DNA from: a virus
Reading direction: 5' to 3' (one strand)
Length of the DNA stretch: 28,781 bases
IMG/VR virus record: IMGVR_UViG_3300006929_000076
Location: 1-28,781 of that record
Position 1 is the first letter of the stretch; every line of letters begins with the position of its first letter. Both the position numbers and the translations under genes were made by a program. Below the pieces are notes generated by a model. That model was given only the letters and a program-made list of their open reading frames with translations. It ran no database searches and was not told the origin of the DNA. Of this stretch, positions 15,407 through 23,041 are shown piece by piece.

Positions 15407-15760
15407 ATGAGCGGTATGCATTTGATGCCCGTGTACTATTCTACCACTAGTACACGCAGGCTTAAAAAGAAAAAGAAGACTGCTTCTGTCCTTGAGGCAG
15501 AACGTCAACACGAAAAGTTTCTCAAGAAGATGGGAATCAAACGGAGTGTAGCGCAGTCTGGTAGCGCATCTGCTTTGGGAGCAGAGGGTCAGGGGTTCAA
15601 ATCCTCTCACTCCGACCAGTTGCCTCTTTCTAACGATATACCAGTAGGTGTAACACCAAAGAGAAAAATACACAAACACAATTTCACAATTGCACCAGCA
15701 TACAACAAAGGTGCATATCAAGTTATTTCAAAGAAAGATATAAAGGATATCGGAAGATGA
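15407..15760 (+). CDS. Hypothetical basic protein with a tRNA-Pro embedded in its frame
   Basis: 117 residues (ATG 15407; ATGs at 15416 and 15425 are alternatives, the last giving MPVYYSTTST). The N-terminal half is strongly basic (RRLKKKKKT) with a helix ending KKMGIK; the end contains APAYNKGAYQVISKKDIKDIGR. I think both ends belong to one small protein type seen in marine phages, but I cannot verify it. Codons 46-71 coincide exactly with the tRNA-Pro gene (frame starts at its first base), producing RSVAQSGSASALGAEGQGF. Either the tRNA inserted without breaking the gene, or the middle is not translated as protein. The 3' end overlaps rpsU by 4 nt. Confidence 0.5.
   Translation: MSGMHLMPVYYSTTSTRRLKKKKKTASVLEAERQHEKFLKKMGIKRSVAQSGSASALGAEGQGFKSSHSDQLPLSNDIPVGVTPKRKIHKHNFTIAPAYNKGAYQVISKKDIKDIGR
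15542..15618 (+). tRNA. tRNA-Pro (UGG)
   Basis: 77 nt with encoded CCA. Acceptor stem CGGAGTG/CACTCCG, anticodon stem CTGCT/AGCAG around TTTGGGA with anticodon TGG, T-loop TTCAAAT. It closely resembles tRNA-Pro of Alphaproteobacteria, which supports host assignment or origin. It lies in frame within the ORF 15407-15760. Confidence 0.95.
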
Positions 15761-15981
15761 AACATGATGATAGCGGTCTTACAGTTAATGTTCGTAACAA
15801 TAATGTTGACCAAGCAATGCGAGTTCTTAAAAAGAAATTGCAAGAGGATGGACTCTTTAATGAGTTGAGAAAGAGAGAAGCATTTGTTTCTAAAGGTGAG
15901 AAACGAAGACGAGCAAAAGCTGCTGGTGCAGCAAGAGCACGAAAAGAAGAACAGAAAAGGCTTGAAAAAGAAGGTTACTAA
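15757..15981 (+). CDS. rpsU: Ribosomal protein bS21
   Basis: 74 residues. VNVRNNNVDQAMRVLKKKLQ and LFNELRKREAFVSKGEKRR are the conserved bS21 core, with a basic Ala/Arg/Lys-rich C-terminal tail. bS21 binds the 30S subunit near the anti-Shine-Dalgarno and helps initiation. Phage-encoded bS21 is known in pelagiphages and other marine phages; it could tilt host ribosomes toward phage messages. It follows the tRNA-bearing ORF with a 4-nt overlap and is 2 nt before the next gene. Confidence 0.93.
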   Translation: MKHDDSGLTVNVRNNNVDQAMRVLKKKLQEDGLFNELRKREAFVSKGEKRRRAKAAGAARARKEEQKRLEKEGY

Positions 15982-15983
15982 TT

Positions 15984-16265
15984 ATGGAATTGAAGGGACA
16001 TCATAATCCTTCTACAACTTCTACTCCATTAAAACACCAACATCCGTTAAGTTGGTATATTAAATGGATATCTTCTATAATTTTGATTGCAGCAATGATT
16101 GCCACAACAAATAATATGTATCCTTGGAACATGCTTTTGCAGTTTCTAGGTGTTGGTGGTTGGTTGTGGGTTTCAATCATCTGGAATGATCGTGCATTAA
16201 TTGTAGTCAATGCAGTTGCAACTGCAATTATGGCAAATGGTTTGGTTTCGTATTTAATAAAATAG
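15984..16265 (+). CDS. Small integral membrane protein
   Basis: 93 residues. After a polar N-terminus (HHNPSTTSTPLKHQHPLS), three hydrophobic helices are visible (about 25-43, 48-65 and 69-90), with motifs PWNMLLQFLGVGGWLWVS and NDRALIVVNAVATAI. I recognise similar small proteins in marine phages (possibly DUF6552) without known function. Start follows rpsU by 2 nt; the stop is within the AGGATAAATAG leader of the next gene. Confidence 0.65.
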   Translation: MELKGHHNPSTTSTPLKHQHPLSWYIKWISSIILIAAMIATTNNMYPWNMLLQFLGVGGWLWVSIIWNDRALIVVNAVATAIMANGLVSYLIK

Positions 16266-16277
16266 GATAAATAGAAC

Positions 16278-16919
16278 ATGGCAAAGCGTAAAATAACAGC
16301 TCAAACTGATAACAGTAAATGGGAAGCACCAAAGAAAAAACGCAAACCTCGTAAACCCATGACTGAGGAACAACGTGCTGCAGCTGCTGAACGTCTTGAA
16401 AAAGCAAGGGCAGTTCGTGCAGCAAATAATCCTGATTATGGTAAGTCTGGTGTTCATGCAAGTCTACGCAATTTATCTGATGATCACCAACTGAACCCTA
16501 ACAAAGTCAAGAAGTGGATTAAAACCCAAAAAGATTTGTTGAAGACTGAAAGACAAGCTGTCCGACAAAATGTTAAAGGTGCGATTGCAAAAGTAGCAGA
16601 GACAGAAGCATACATTCGCAATATGCAAAAGTATCTGAGGGACGGTGATTGGGTAGACATGTTCTATGGTGAATATGGTGAAAAGAAAATACGCAACCGT
16701 TGTGTTGCTTTAAGTTACTATTGGTATGGTCCTAAAAAGGGTGAACCTAAAAGAGATGTAGGAACTTTTTATCCAGATATGGGTTGTGTATATACACAAG
16801 AAATGGCAGATGAAGAAAGAGAGATTACTGATGTCAGACGAGATAGAAAAACCGACGGCCGAAGTGATTCAAGGACCGTGGCCAAAAACAAAAAGAAAAG
16901 TAAAAGTACCAGACGTTGA
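16278..16919 (+). CDS. Basic conserved phage protein, unknown
   Basis: 213 residues, very basic ends. The N-terminus is Lys/Arg-rich (KKKRKPRKPMTEEQRAAAAE), the middle has a helical region and conserved-looking aromatic segments (DGDWVDMFYGEYGEKK, ALSYYWYGPKKGEP, FYPDMGCVY), and the C-terminal 25 residues are low-complexity Arg/Lys/Ser. It may bind nucleic acid. Start has AGGAT in the leader. Its last 89 nt overlap the next gene in another frame, so the low-complexity tail may be shaped by that overlap. Confidence 0.65.
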   Translation: MAKRKITAQTDNSKWEAPKKKRKPRKPMTEEQRAAAAERLEKARAVRAANNPDYGKSGVHASLRNLSDDHQLNPNKVKKWIKTQKDLLKTERQAVRQNVKGAIAKVAETEAYIRNMQKYLRDGDWVDMFYGEYGEKKIRNRCVALSYYWYGPKKGEPKRDVGTFYPDMGCVYTQEMADEEREITDVRRDRKTDGRSDSRTVAKNKKKSKSTRR

Positions 16920-17253
16920 TCTGATCCAATTGCAAGAGAATATTGCTTTTGCAGATCATCTTACTGAATCACTAATGGTGCAAATGATACACACTATTGG
17001 TGAAAATGGTTATAATATCAGTGGGAAAAAGTTTGTTGGTAATATGGCATTTATTATAGAAACAGTTAAAGCATCTTTGTATGACGAATTGGGACTTGAT
17101 CACCCTATGACTACGATAATGAAAGCAGTCACTAAAGTCAGTATAAATAAAAAAGATGAAGACTTAATTGACACTGAGGTTGACTTGGATGAGATAGAAT
17201 TTCTTGCTCAAGTATTAGAGGATGATGAAGATGGCGGACCAGAAATCTCATAA
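16831..17253 (+). CDS. Conserved T4-like marine phage protein, unknown
   Basis: 140 residues from ATG 16831 (MSDEIEKPTAEVIQGPW), preferred over an upstream in-frame codon at 16786 because GAAAGAGAG precedes it. An acidic C-terminus (VDLDEIEFLAQVLEDDEDGG) and a central helical region follow. No catalytic motif is visible. It overlaps the preceding gene by 89 nt and the next by 23 nt. Confidence 0.65.
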   Translation: MSDEIEKPTAEVIQGPWPKTKRKVKVPDVDLIQLQENIAFADHLTESLMVQMIHTIGENGYNISGKKFVGNMAFIIETVKASLYDELGLDHPMTTIMKAVTKVSINKKDEDLIDTEVDLDEIEFLAQVLEDDEDGGPEIS

Positions 17254-17947
17254 TCGTTTTTCTGCACAAGCAGTTTTTAATAAAAAATTTCACAGACCCT
17301 TTTCCCCTATGATAATGGAAACTATGGTTCCAGAACGATTTGTCGAAATTATAAATCGAGTTGGGGATGATGTCTTGTCTGATGACAAAAAAAGTGAGCA
17401 GTGGGATTGGTCACACAAACTAGTAGGCAAGGTACGCAAGGAAGTACAAATCCCAATAACAGATAAGGAAGAAAAACAATACCTTTCTAATGTTATGAAA
17501 CAAGGTTGTCTTGATTATCTTAATGAAGCAATTTTTGATCGTAAAGCAAATGGTTGGGTAAAGATAGCAGGAGCTAAATCTCCACCACCAAATTTGTCTA
17601 ATATTCATTTGACACAAAGTTGGATCGTAAGTTCTTATGCAGGGGATTTTAATCCTTGGCATCATCATACTGGTGATTTTTCTGCTGTGATTTATTTAAA
17701 ATTACCAGATAATATGGTGGAAGAAATAAATGAAGATTTACAAGATCACTATCCAGCAAAAGGTATGATTGAATTTGCATATGGAGAGACACATGATTTC
17801 CGTAGCGACAATTTAAAGTTCATGCCAGAGGTAGGTAAGTTTGTAGTTTTTCCTTCATACCTAAAACATTTTGTTTATCCCTTTGGATGTGATGGTGAAA
17901 GAAGGAGCATGAGTTTCAATGCTCATATGGTGGTGCCACAAAAATGA
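17231..17947 (+). CDS. 2-oxoglutarate/Fe(II) oxygenase-like protein
   Basis: About 238 residues (ATG at 17231; 17222 and 17225 are in-frame alternatives). The motif NPWHHHTGDFSAVIYL (His144-146, Asp149) matches the iron-binding region of the phage 2OG-Fe(II) oxygenase family related to TIGR02466, and distal LKHFVYPF with ERRSMSFNAH supplies the second His and the 2-oxoglutarate-binding Arg. These enzymes hydroxylate proteins, nucleic acids or small molecules; substrate here is unknown. It overlaps rnh by 4 nt. Confidence 0.7.
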   Translation: MADQKSHNRFSAQAVFNKKFHRPFSPMIMETMVPERFVEIINRVGDDVLSDDKKSEQWDWSHKLVGKVRKEVQIPITDKEEKQYLSNVMKQGCLDYLNEAIFDRKANGWVKIAGAKSPPPNLSNIHLTQSWIVSSYAGDFNPWHHHTGDFSAVIYLKLPDNMVEEINEDLQDHYPAKGMIEFAYGETHDFRSDNLKFMPEVGKFVVFPSYLKHFVYPFGCDGERRSMSFNAHMVVPQK

Positions 17948-18789
17948 TATTAGTTGATATGAATCAAATCTCTTTGGCAAGTATGATGATGCATCTACAT
18001 ATGTCGAAGAGTAAAGAGCCAGATGATAGTGTGGTGCGACACATGATTCTTAATTCTTTGAGAATGTATCGTACTCGTTTTTCTTCTGAGTTTGGTGAGT
18101 TAGTTTTGTGTTACGACTCCAAACATTATTGGAGAAGGGATTTCTTTCCACAGTACAAAGCTAATAGAAAGAAAGACAGAAAAGAATCCTCTCATGATTG
18201 GGATGCTATTTTTGAATGTCTAAATGCAATCAAAAAAGAGCTAAAGAACAATATGCCTTACAAGTTTCTTGAGGTGTATGGTGCAGAAGCAGACGATATT
18301 ATTGCTACTATTTGCACAGAATATGCAGAAGAAATATTGATTCTTTCTGGTGATAAAGACTTCATACAGCTCCAAAGATTTCCAAATGTGAAACAGTACA
18401 GTCCCATAACTAAAAAGATGGTTAATGGTGAGAACCCTAAAATGTATCTTAAAGAACATGTGTTCAAGGGTGACTCTAGTGACGGTGTTCCTAATGTACT
18501 ATCGCCAGACAATACTTTTACAGATGGATTACGACAGAAACCACTTGCTAAAAAGAAAATAGCTTCATGGGTTGACCATGAATTTTCTGATGTTGCACCA
18601 AGTGATGAAGTCCTGAGAAACTATCAACGTAATAGGAAGTTGATAGACCTAACTTATACACCTGATGAGCTAACTGAGGAAATTCTTGCACAGTACAGAG
18701 AAGCACCAGAGGGTGATCGTAGTAAAATTTTAAATTACTTTATACAAAAAAGGTTGAAAAACCTGACTGAATCTATAGGAGAATTTTAA
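17944..18789 (+). CDS. rnh: RNase H / 5'-3' exonuclease, T4 Rnh type
   Basis: 281 residues (T4 Rnh is 305). FEN-family acids are all present: D5, D58 in YDSKHYWRRDFFPQYK, E115, D117 and D118 in GAEADDII, D137 and D139 in SGDKDF, D177 and D180 in KGDSSDGVPN. It removes RNA primers and trims 5' flaps on the lagging strand, partnering primase and polymerase. The start overlaps the previous stop as ATGA. Confidence 0.88.
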   Translation: MILVDMNQISLASMMMHLHMSKSKEPDDSVVRHMILNSLRMYRTRFSSEFGELVLCYDSKHYWRRDFFPQYKANRKKDRKESSHDWDAIFECLNAIKKELKNNMPYKFLEVYGAEADDIIATICTEYAEEILILSGDKDFIQLQRFPNVKQYSPITKKMVNGENPKMYLKEHVFKGDSSDGVPNVLSPDNTFTDGLRQKPLAKKKIASWVDHEFSDVAPSDEVLRNYQRNRKLIDLTYTPDELTEEILAQYREAPEGDRSKILNYFIQKRLKNLTESIGEF

Positions 18790-19283
18790 TGGCAGTCGAT
18801 ACATATACACCTTTGTTTTCTGAAATCTTAACAAAGGTATCAAAATTGAAAACAAAAAAAGAGAAAGTTGCACATCTGAGAAAATATAATTCAGATGCAC
18901 TTCGCATGGTAATCAAGTCTTCATTTGATCCAAAAATCAAATGGTCCTTGCCAGAAGGGGAAGTTCCTTTTATCCCTAATGACGCACCAGAAGGAACAGA
19001 ACATACAGACCTTGCATATGAAGCAAGAAAGCTTTATCATTTTATTCAAGGTGGTGATGGAGCGTTGCATCAGAACAAACGTGAGAGCATGTTCGTTCAG
19101 ATGTTAGAAGGTTTGCATCCAGACGAAGCAGAAATTCTTATTGCTGCAAAAGATAAGTCATTGCACCGTAAGTATAAAGGTTTATCTGAAAACGTGGTAA
19201 AGGAAGCATTTGATTGGGATGATAACTTTATGGTTGTAGAACACGATCAATACCCACAGGCGCCGGGCGCTGCCAACGGATGA
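18789..19283 (+). CDS. DUF6433-like protein
   Basis: 164 residues. Pattern LTKVSKLKTKKEKVAHLRKY, LRMVIKSSFDPKIKW, LPEGEVPFIPNDAPEG, MLEGLHPDEAEILIAAKDK and VVKEAF matches the DUF6433 proteins I know from T4-like cyanophages and pelagiphages. Mostly helical, no catalytic motif seen. It shares one base with the rnh stop and overlaps guaC by 4 nt, so it is in the same message as RNase H and GMP reductase. Confidence 0.6.
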   Translation: MAVDTYTPLFSEILTKVSKLKTKKEKVAHLRKYNSDALRMVIKSSFDPKIKWSLPEGEVPFIPNDAPEGTEHTDLAYEARKLYHFIQGGDGALHQNKRESMFVQMLEGLHPDEAEILIAAKDKSLHRKYKGLSENVVKEAFDWDDNFMVVEHDQYPQAPGAANG

Positions 19284-20314
19284 TTATTCTAGATGATATC
19301 AAACTAGATTATTCAGATGTATTGATTCGTCCAAAACGGTCAACGCTTACTTCACGGTTTGATGTTGAAATGGAACGAGAATATACATTCTGTAACAGCA
19401 AAAAGAAATGGAAAGGTGTGCCAATTATTGCCAGTAACATGGACACTACAGGTACGTTTGAAATACATAATGTATTAAGTGAACATGCCATGATTACTTG
19501 TATCGCTCGTCATTATAATAAAAGTGGTATGGAATGGTCACAATCAAAAAATAAGAATAAGCTGTGTGTTATGTCTGGTATCTCTGATATTGAGATACGA
19601 GAGATAGTTGGTGTATCTACTACATTTCCTGATGTTGCTTTTGTCGGATTAGATGTTGCAAATGGCTATACAATTAATTTTGTTGAAGCTATAAAACGTC
19701 TAAGAAATGAATTGCCTAATGCAACTATTATTGCTGGAAATGTCGTAACTGGTGATATGACAACAGAACTTATTCTTGCTGGTGCTGATATCATCAAAGT
19801 GGGTGTCGGGCCCGGAAGCGTGTGTACTACTCGTATCAAGACAGGTATCGGGTATCCACAATTAAGTGCAGTTATGGAATGTGCAGATGCGGCACATGGT
19901 TTGGGTGGACATATCATTGCAGATGGTGGATGTACATCGTCTGGTGATATTGTCAAAGCGTTTGCTGGTGGTGCAGACTTTGTTATGCTTGGTGGTATGC
20001 TTGCTGGTCACGATGAGTGTGATGGTGAGCTAGTATTTGAGGATGACGTAGAAGAACCTGTAGGAATGTGTTTCTATGGTATGGCATCTCGTACAGCAAT
20101 GGACAAGCATGGTCACTCTAACAGAGAGTATCGTGGTGAGGAAGGTAAGACGGTAACTGTTCCTTATCGTGGTCCTGTAAAGAATACTGTTCAAGATATT
20201 TTGGGTGGTGTGCGTTCTGCTTGCACTTATGTTGGTGCGAGGAGACTAAAGGACTTGACAAAGTGTGCTACATTTGTTAGAGTCAATCATACGCATAATA
20301 GAGTATATGAATGA
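19280..20314 (+). CDS. guaC: GMP reductase
   Basis: 344 residues, close to E. coli GuaC (347). Signatures: DYSDVLIRPKRSTL, VPIIASNMDTTGTF, GNVVTGDMT, KVGVGPGSVCTTRIKTGIGYPQLSAV (catalytic Cys182), DGGCTSSGDI, GGADFVMLGGMLAG, and YRGEEGKTVTVPYRGPV. There is no CBS insert, which separates it from IMP dehydrogenase. It reduces GMP to IMP with NADPH, letting guanine nucleotides from degraded host RNA or DNA be redirected to adenine nucleotides. It is uncommon as a phage metabolic gene. Confidence 0.95.
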   Translation: MIILDDIKLDYSDVLIRPKRSTLTSRFDVEMEREYTFCNSKKKWKGVPIIASNMDTTGTFEIHNVLSEHAMITCIARHYNKSGMEWSQSKNKNKLCVMSGISDIEIREIVGVSTTFPDVAFVGLDVANGYTINFVEAIKRLRNELPNATIIAGNVVTGDMTTELILAGADIIKVGVGPGSVCTTRIKTGIGYPQLSAVMECADAAHGLGGHIIADGGCTSSGDIVKAFAGGADFVMLGGMLAGHDECDGELVFEDDVEEPVGMCFYGMASRTAMDKHGHSNREYRGEEGKTVTVPYRGPVKNTVQDILGGVRSACTYVGARRLKDLTKCATFVRVNHTHNRVYE

Positions 20315-20535
20315 TGGAGGAAGAAGTGGCAGAAAAATATGAAATATTAAAAGCATTGCGTAAAAGATACGAAGCAGATGTGGCAGCTGCTGTTGCAAAT
20401 ATTGAGGTATATAATAAAAACCCTGTTGGAATTGGTGAACACTCAGATATAGTTTCAGCAGTAGATTGTGAGGTTGCCAAACTTACTGATGCAGTGGATA
20501 AACTAGAAACCCTGCAAGAATTTTTTAGAGTCTAG
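20311..20535 (+). CDS. Small helical protein, unknown
   Basis: 74 residues, charged and alpha-helical (EEEVAEKYEILKALRKRYEADVAAAVANIEVYNK, then LTDAVDKLETLQEFF). Start at the ATGATG overlapping the guaC stop. No recognisable domain. It may be a small regulator or structural protein, but nothing in the sequence indicates which. Confidence 0.55.
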   Translation: MMEEEVAEKYEILKALRKRYEADVAAAVANIEVYNKNPVGIGEHSDIVSAVDCEVAKLTDAVDKLETLQEFFRV

Positions 20536-20539
20536 TATA

Positions 20540-20971
20540 ATGCCCCTAACAAGAAAGAGAGTTATATATGATCGTGATGGTGAAACACCATACATGCATA
20601 GATGGCACTTATTTTTTAGAGAAAAATCTGACCACATGGAGAAGAATGTGAAGTTACCATTTAATGCGTATCTTCATAAGATCGTATTGTCAGATGAACC
20701 AATTCTTCATGACCACCCTTGGAATTGGGGTACGTTTATTATTAGTGGTGGTTACTATGAGCATACACCAGAAGGAACTTTCTGGAGAGCTCCCGGCACG
20801 ATGAGAACAAGAACATCTGTTGATTTACACTGGTTGGAGTTAAAAGATGATCAACCTTGTTGGTCTTTGTTCTGGCATGGTCCAAGAAAGAGAACTTGGG
20901 GGTTTCAAACCGATGATGGTTGGATGGATTATCGAACTTTTTTACAAAATCGTTTAGAAACAAGGACTTGA
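20540..20971 (+). CDS. Cupin-like protein
   Basis: 143 residues. The central HDHPWNWGTFIISGGYYEHTPEG gives a His-x-His cupin-type metal site, and LHWLELKDDQPCWSLFWHGPRKRTWGF a second motif, as in small phage cupin proteins often annotated as cysteine dioxygenase- or isomerase-like. A metal-bound active site is plausible, but no reaction can be assigned. It follows the small helical gene by 4 nt; a promoter starts 15 nt after its stop. Confidence 0.55.
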   Translation: MPLTRKRVIYDRDGETPYMHRWHLFFREKSDHMEKNVKLPFNAYLHKIVLSDEPILHDHPWNWGTFIISGGYYEHTPEGTFWRAPGTMRTRTSVDLHWLELKDDQPCWSLFWHGPRKRTWGFQTDDGWMDYRTFLQNRLETRT

Positions 20972-20986
20972 GAGATGGCTTTCTTA

Positions 20987-21015
20987 TTGACAAATTCTAA
21001 ATAGTATGGTACGAT
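20987..21015 (+). promoter_or_regulatory. Sigma70-like promoter
   Basis: TTGACA at 20987-20992, 17-nt spacer, TACGAT at 21010-21015, 27 nt ahead of the SprT-like ATG. The 12-nt TTGACAAATTCT at the -35 also occurs at 15371, pointing to a phage promoter family. Confidence 0.6.
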
Positions 21016-21042
21016 TAGATATAGTCAGAAAGAGAAACATCT

Positions 21043-21486
21043 ATGAATTATCTCACAGTAACAGGATCAACAAAAAGAAAAAGAGGACTTGCTGAGAGTG
21101 CCATGATACATTGTATCAATGAGTTGATGCCTCGTATGAGAACCCTTGACATTGAGTTGACATTAAAAAGTCTTACAGATGAAGAAGTTGTTGGTTGGTG
21201 TCATGAAGGAGAAAATAAACGAGAGTTTTTCATTGACATTGAGAAGTCTCTTGACGGTGAAGATTTGATTGAAACTGTCTGCCATGAGATGGTTCATGTG
21301 TGGCAGAGTGCCACTCGTAAGATGAAAGATAAGTTTCGGGGTGGTTACAAGAAACTCTGGAAATGTAAAGATGGTAAATATCGGAATTATTTGAATACTG
21401 CATATTATAAACAGCCTTGGGAAGTTGAGGCATACGAAATGCAGGGTAAACTTTTGGAATCCTTTAAGAAGGAATATGTGATATGA
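21043..21486 (+). CDS. SprT-like zinc metalloprotease
   Basis: 147 residues. CHEMVHVWQ supplies the HExxH zinc site (H81, E82, H85), with a third ligand likely in the downstream WEVEAYEMQ segment, as in SprT/Spartan-type proteases. Spartan relatives cleave DNA-bound proteins; that role for this phage protein is inference. It has no signal peptide, so it is probably cytoplasmic. It overlaps the next small gene by 4 nt. Confidence 0.75.
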   Translation: MNYLTVTGSTKRKRGLAESAMIHCINELMPRMRTLDIELTLKSLTDEEVVGWCHEGENKREFFIDIEKSLDGEDLIETVCHEMVHVWQSATRKMKDKFRGGYKKLWKCKDGKYRNYLNTAYYKQPWEVEAYEMQGKLLESFKKEYVI

Positions 21487-21662
21487 GTAAGATGAAAAAC
21501 TGGATGATGGACATCGAAGATTTCTGTAATGGATATTCTTACGGTGGCATGAACGACTTCACTGTTGATGAGGTGGTTGAGGATGTTGGGATGTACTTTA
21601 AGAGCAAAGAAGCATCCAACTATGCCAAACGGTATCTCACAGAACAATTGGGCGAAGCATGA
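21483..21662 (+). CDS. Small acidic protein, unknown
   Basis: 59 residues (MSKMKNWMMDIEDFCNGYSYGG then VDEVVEDVGMYFKSKEAS). Start overlaps the SprT stop as ATGA and its own stop overlaps the SleB start as ATGA, strong evidence that it is a translated gene in a coupled series. No motif or family recognised. Confidence 0.6.
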   Translation: MSKMKNWMMDIEDFCNGYSYGGMNDFTVDEVVEDVGMYFKSKEASNYAKRYLTEQLGEA

Positions 21663-22177
21663 ATCCTCTTGAAGCCTTAATTGTTGCAACTGCGATTGCT
21701 GCATCACCACCCATAGACAATCCCTCACCAGAGGGTGAATGTCTCGCATTGAATATGTACTATGAAGCAAGAAACCAAGGGACTGCTGGTCTTCTTGGTG
21801 TAACTGCTGTTGTATTGAATAGGGTCAATGACAAGAGATTTCCTAACTCTATATGTGAAGTTGTCAAACAGGGACCAACCAGAGAGAGCTGGAAAACCAG
21901 AAAGACCCTTGACAAAAGTGATGCAATATACTATCCTGTAAAGAATAGGTGCCAATTCTCTTGGTATTGTGATGGTAAGTCAGATGTTCCGAAGGAAAAG
22001 AAAATATACGCAAAGTTTTTGAATGTTGCAGAAGCAATTATTAATAATGAAATACCGTTCATGGATATCACGGATGGTGCTTTGTTTTATCATGCAGACT
22101 ATGTAACGCCGGGATGGGCTAAGTCAAAAACTAAAACTGTAGAGATACAGGATCATATTTTTTACAGGTGGAATTGA
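21659..22177 (+). CDS. Cell wall hydrolase, SleB family
   Basis: 172 residues. ECLALNMYYEARNQG, GVTAVVLNRV, FPNSICEVV and CQFSWYCDGK are the SleB/Hydrolase_2 motifs (MYYEAR with catalytic Glu). The N-terminus has a short Ala-rich hydrophobic stretch (ALIVATAIAASPP) that may act as an export signal. It probably cuts peptidoglycan glycan strands at lysis or entry. A T4-type lysozyme also occurs at 24449, so the phage carries two wall-lytic enzymes. Confidence 0.82.
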   Translation: MNPLEALIVATAIAASPPIDNPSPEGECLALNMYYEARNQGTAGLLGVTAVVLNRVNDKRFPNSICEVVKQGPTRESWKTRKTLDKSDAIYYPVKNRCQFSWYCDGKSDVPKEKKIYAKFLNVAEAIINNEIPFMDITDGALFYHADYVTPGWAKSKTKTVEIQDHIFYRWN

Positions 22178-22332
22178 TGAACAAGATAGATGAATATAAG
22201 AAAAAGATAAACTATGATGCTTGGGAAGATGTGACAAAGCTTCCAAGAAAACTTTTTCAAGATGCTATTTTAGAGTACCATGCATCTAATTCAAAAAAAT
22301 CTAAAAAATCTGAGGGGGAAACTGAAGAATGA
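22177..22332 (+). CDS. Small charged protein, unknown
   Basis: 51 residues, Lys/Glu-rich (MNKIDEYKKKINYDAWEDV, then SNSKKSKKSEGETEE). It begins inside the SleB stop codon (TGATG) and ends in an ATGA overlap with the next gene. Nothing else about it is recognisable. Confidence 0.5.
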   Translation: MNKIDEYKKKINYDAWEDVTKLPRKLFQDAILEYHASNSKKSKKSEGETEE

Positions 22333-22538
22333 AAGAATTTTTAATGATTATTTCTATGTGGGGCCAAACAGCTACAGGCGATTGGACATATATTGGTAAT
22401 CAATATATCAACAATACCCTTATGACACAAGCAGTGTGTGAGGAAAAGATTAAGAGAAAGAACTGGTCTGTGATTGAAAAGAACCAATATTACAGGGTAC
22501 AGTTTGATTGTATGCATATATCGAAGGAGGGCAAATGA
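22329..22538 (+). CDS. Small protein, unknown
   Basis: 69 residues with a hydrophobic, possibly exported N-terminus (MKEFLMIISMWGQT) and two later cysteines. Aromatic-rich middle (GDWTYIGNQYINN). Coupled by ATGA to the gene before and overlapping the next ATG by 4 nt. No function visible. Confidence 0.5.
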   Translation: MKEFLMIISMWGQTATGDWTYIGNQYINNTLMTQAVCEEKIKRKNWSVIEKNQYYRVQFDCMHISKEGK

Positions 22539-23041
22539 ACATATTCTATCTAGACAAAGACCCTATAGTTGCTGCACAGATGATGTGTGACAAGCATGTG
22601 GTCAAGATGATACTAGAGAGTGCTCAGATGCTCTCTACTGCTCATCGTGTACTTGATGGTGATGCATATGCAGACTTGGTAGGAATGTACAAGATGGCTC
22701 ACAAGAACCATCCTAGCACTATATGGGTCCGTTCTTCTGTGAAAAATTACAAGTGGTTATATGATCACATGATTGCTCTTATGAAAGAGTATACGCACAG
22801 GTATGACAAACATCATGCTACAGAGAGGTTGATAGAACCTCTTAAAGACCCACCCATAATGTTGTTGGAAACCTTGCAAAAAGAATTTACTGATCCCCCT
22901 CAATGTATGCCAGATTATTGCAAAGGGGTTGACACGGTATCAGCATATCAAACTTACTATATAGTAGAGAAATCAGACTTTGCGACATGGAAACGCAGAG
23001 CAAAGCCGGGGTGGTTCAATGCGGAGAGAGAGTTACAGTGA
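22535..23041 (+). CDS. Conserved phage protein, possible pyrimidine-dimer glycosylase relative
   Basis: 168 residues from ATG 22535, which has AAGGAGGG 5 nt upstream. MNIFYLDKDPIVAAQMMCDKHVVKMILESAQML is a very conserved start in T4-like cyanophages. The NHPSTIWVRSSVKNYKWLYDHMIALMKEY region resembles part of the pyrimidine dimer DNA glycosylase family (HP-x-W-x-R-S-x-NY-x-WL), so it may be a repair-related enzyme. This link is a resemblance I cannot test here. Confidence 0.55.
   Translation: MNIFYLDKDPIVAAQMMCDKHVVKMILESAQMLSTAHRVLDGDAYADLVGMYKMAHKNHPSTIWVRSSVKNYKWLYDHMIALMKEYTHRYDKHHATERLIEPLKDPPIMLLETLQKEFTDPPQCMPDYCKGVDTVSAYQTYYIVEKSDFATWKRRAKPGWFNAERELQ

Noticed and set aside
16266-16273. 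GATAAATA as a late promoter before the gene at 16278 (also 14728-14735 before 14741)
   Set aside because: One base off consensus and so close to the ATG that the transcript would be leaderless; the same bases supply the AGGAT ribosome binding site, a simpler explanation.
19280-20314. IMP dehydrogenase
   Set aside because: No CBS domains, length 344 and GuaC-specific motifs (RPKRSTL, GGADFVMLGGMLAG, EYRGEEGKTV) favour GMP reductase.
21907-21935. TTGACA-17-TATCCT promoter inside the SleB gene
   Set aside because: Lies fully inside a conserved coding region (KTLDKSD codons) and the -10 is poor.
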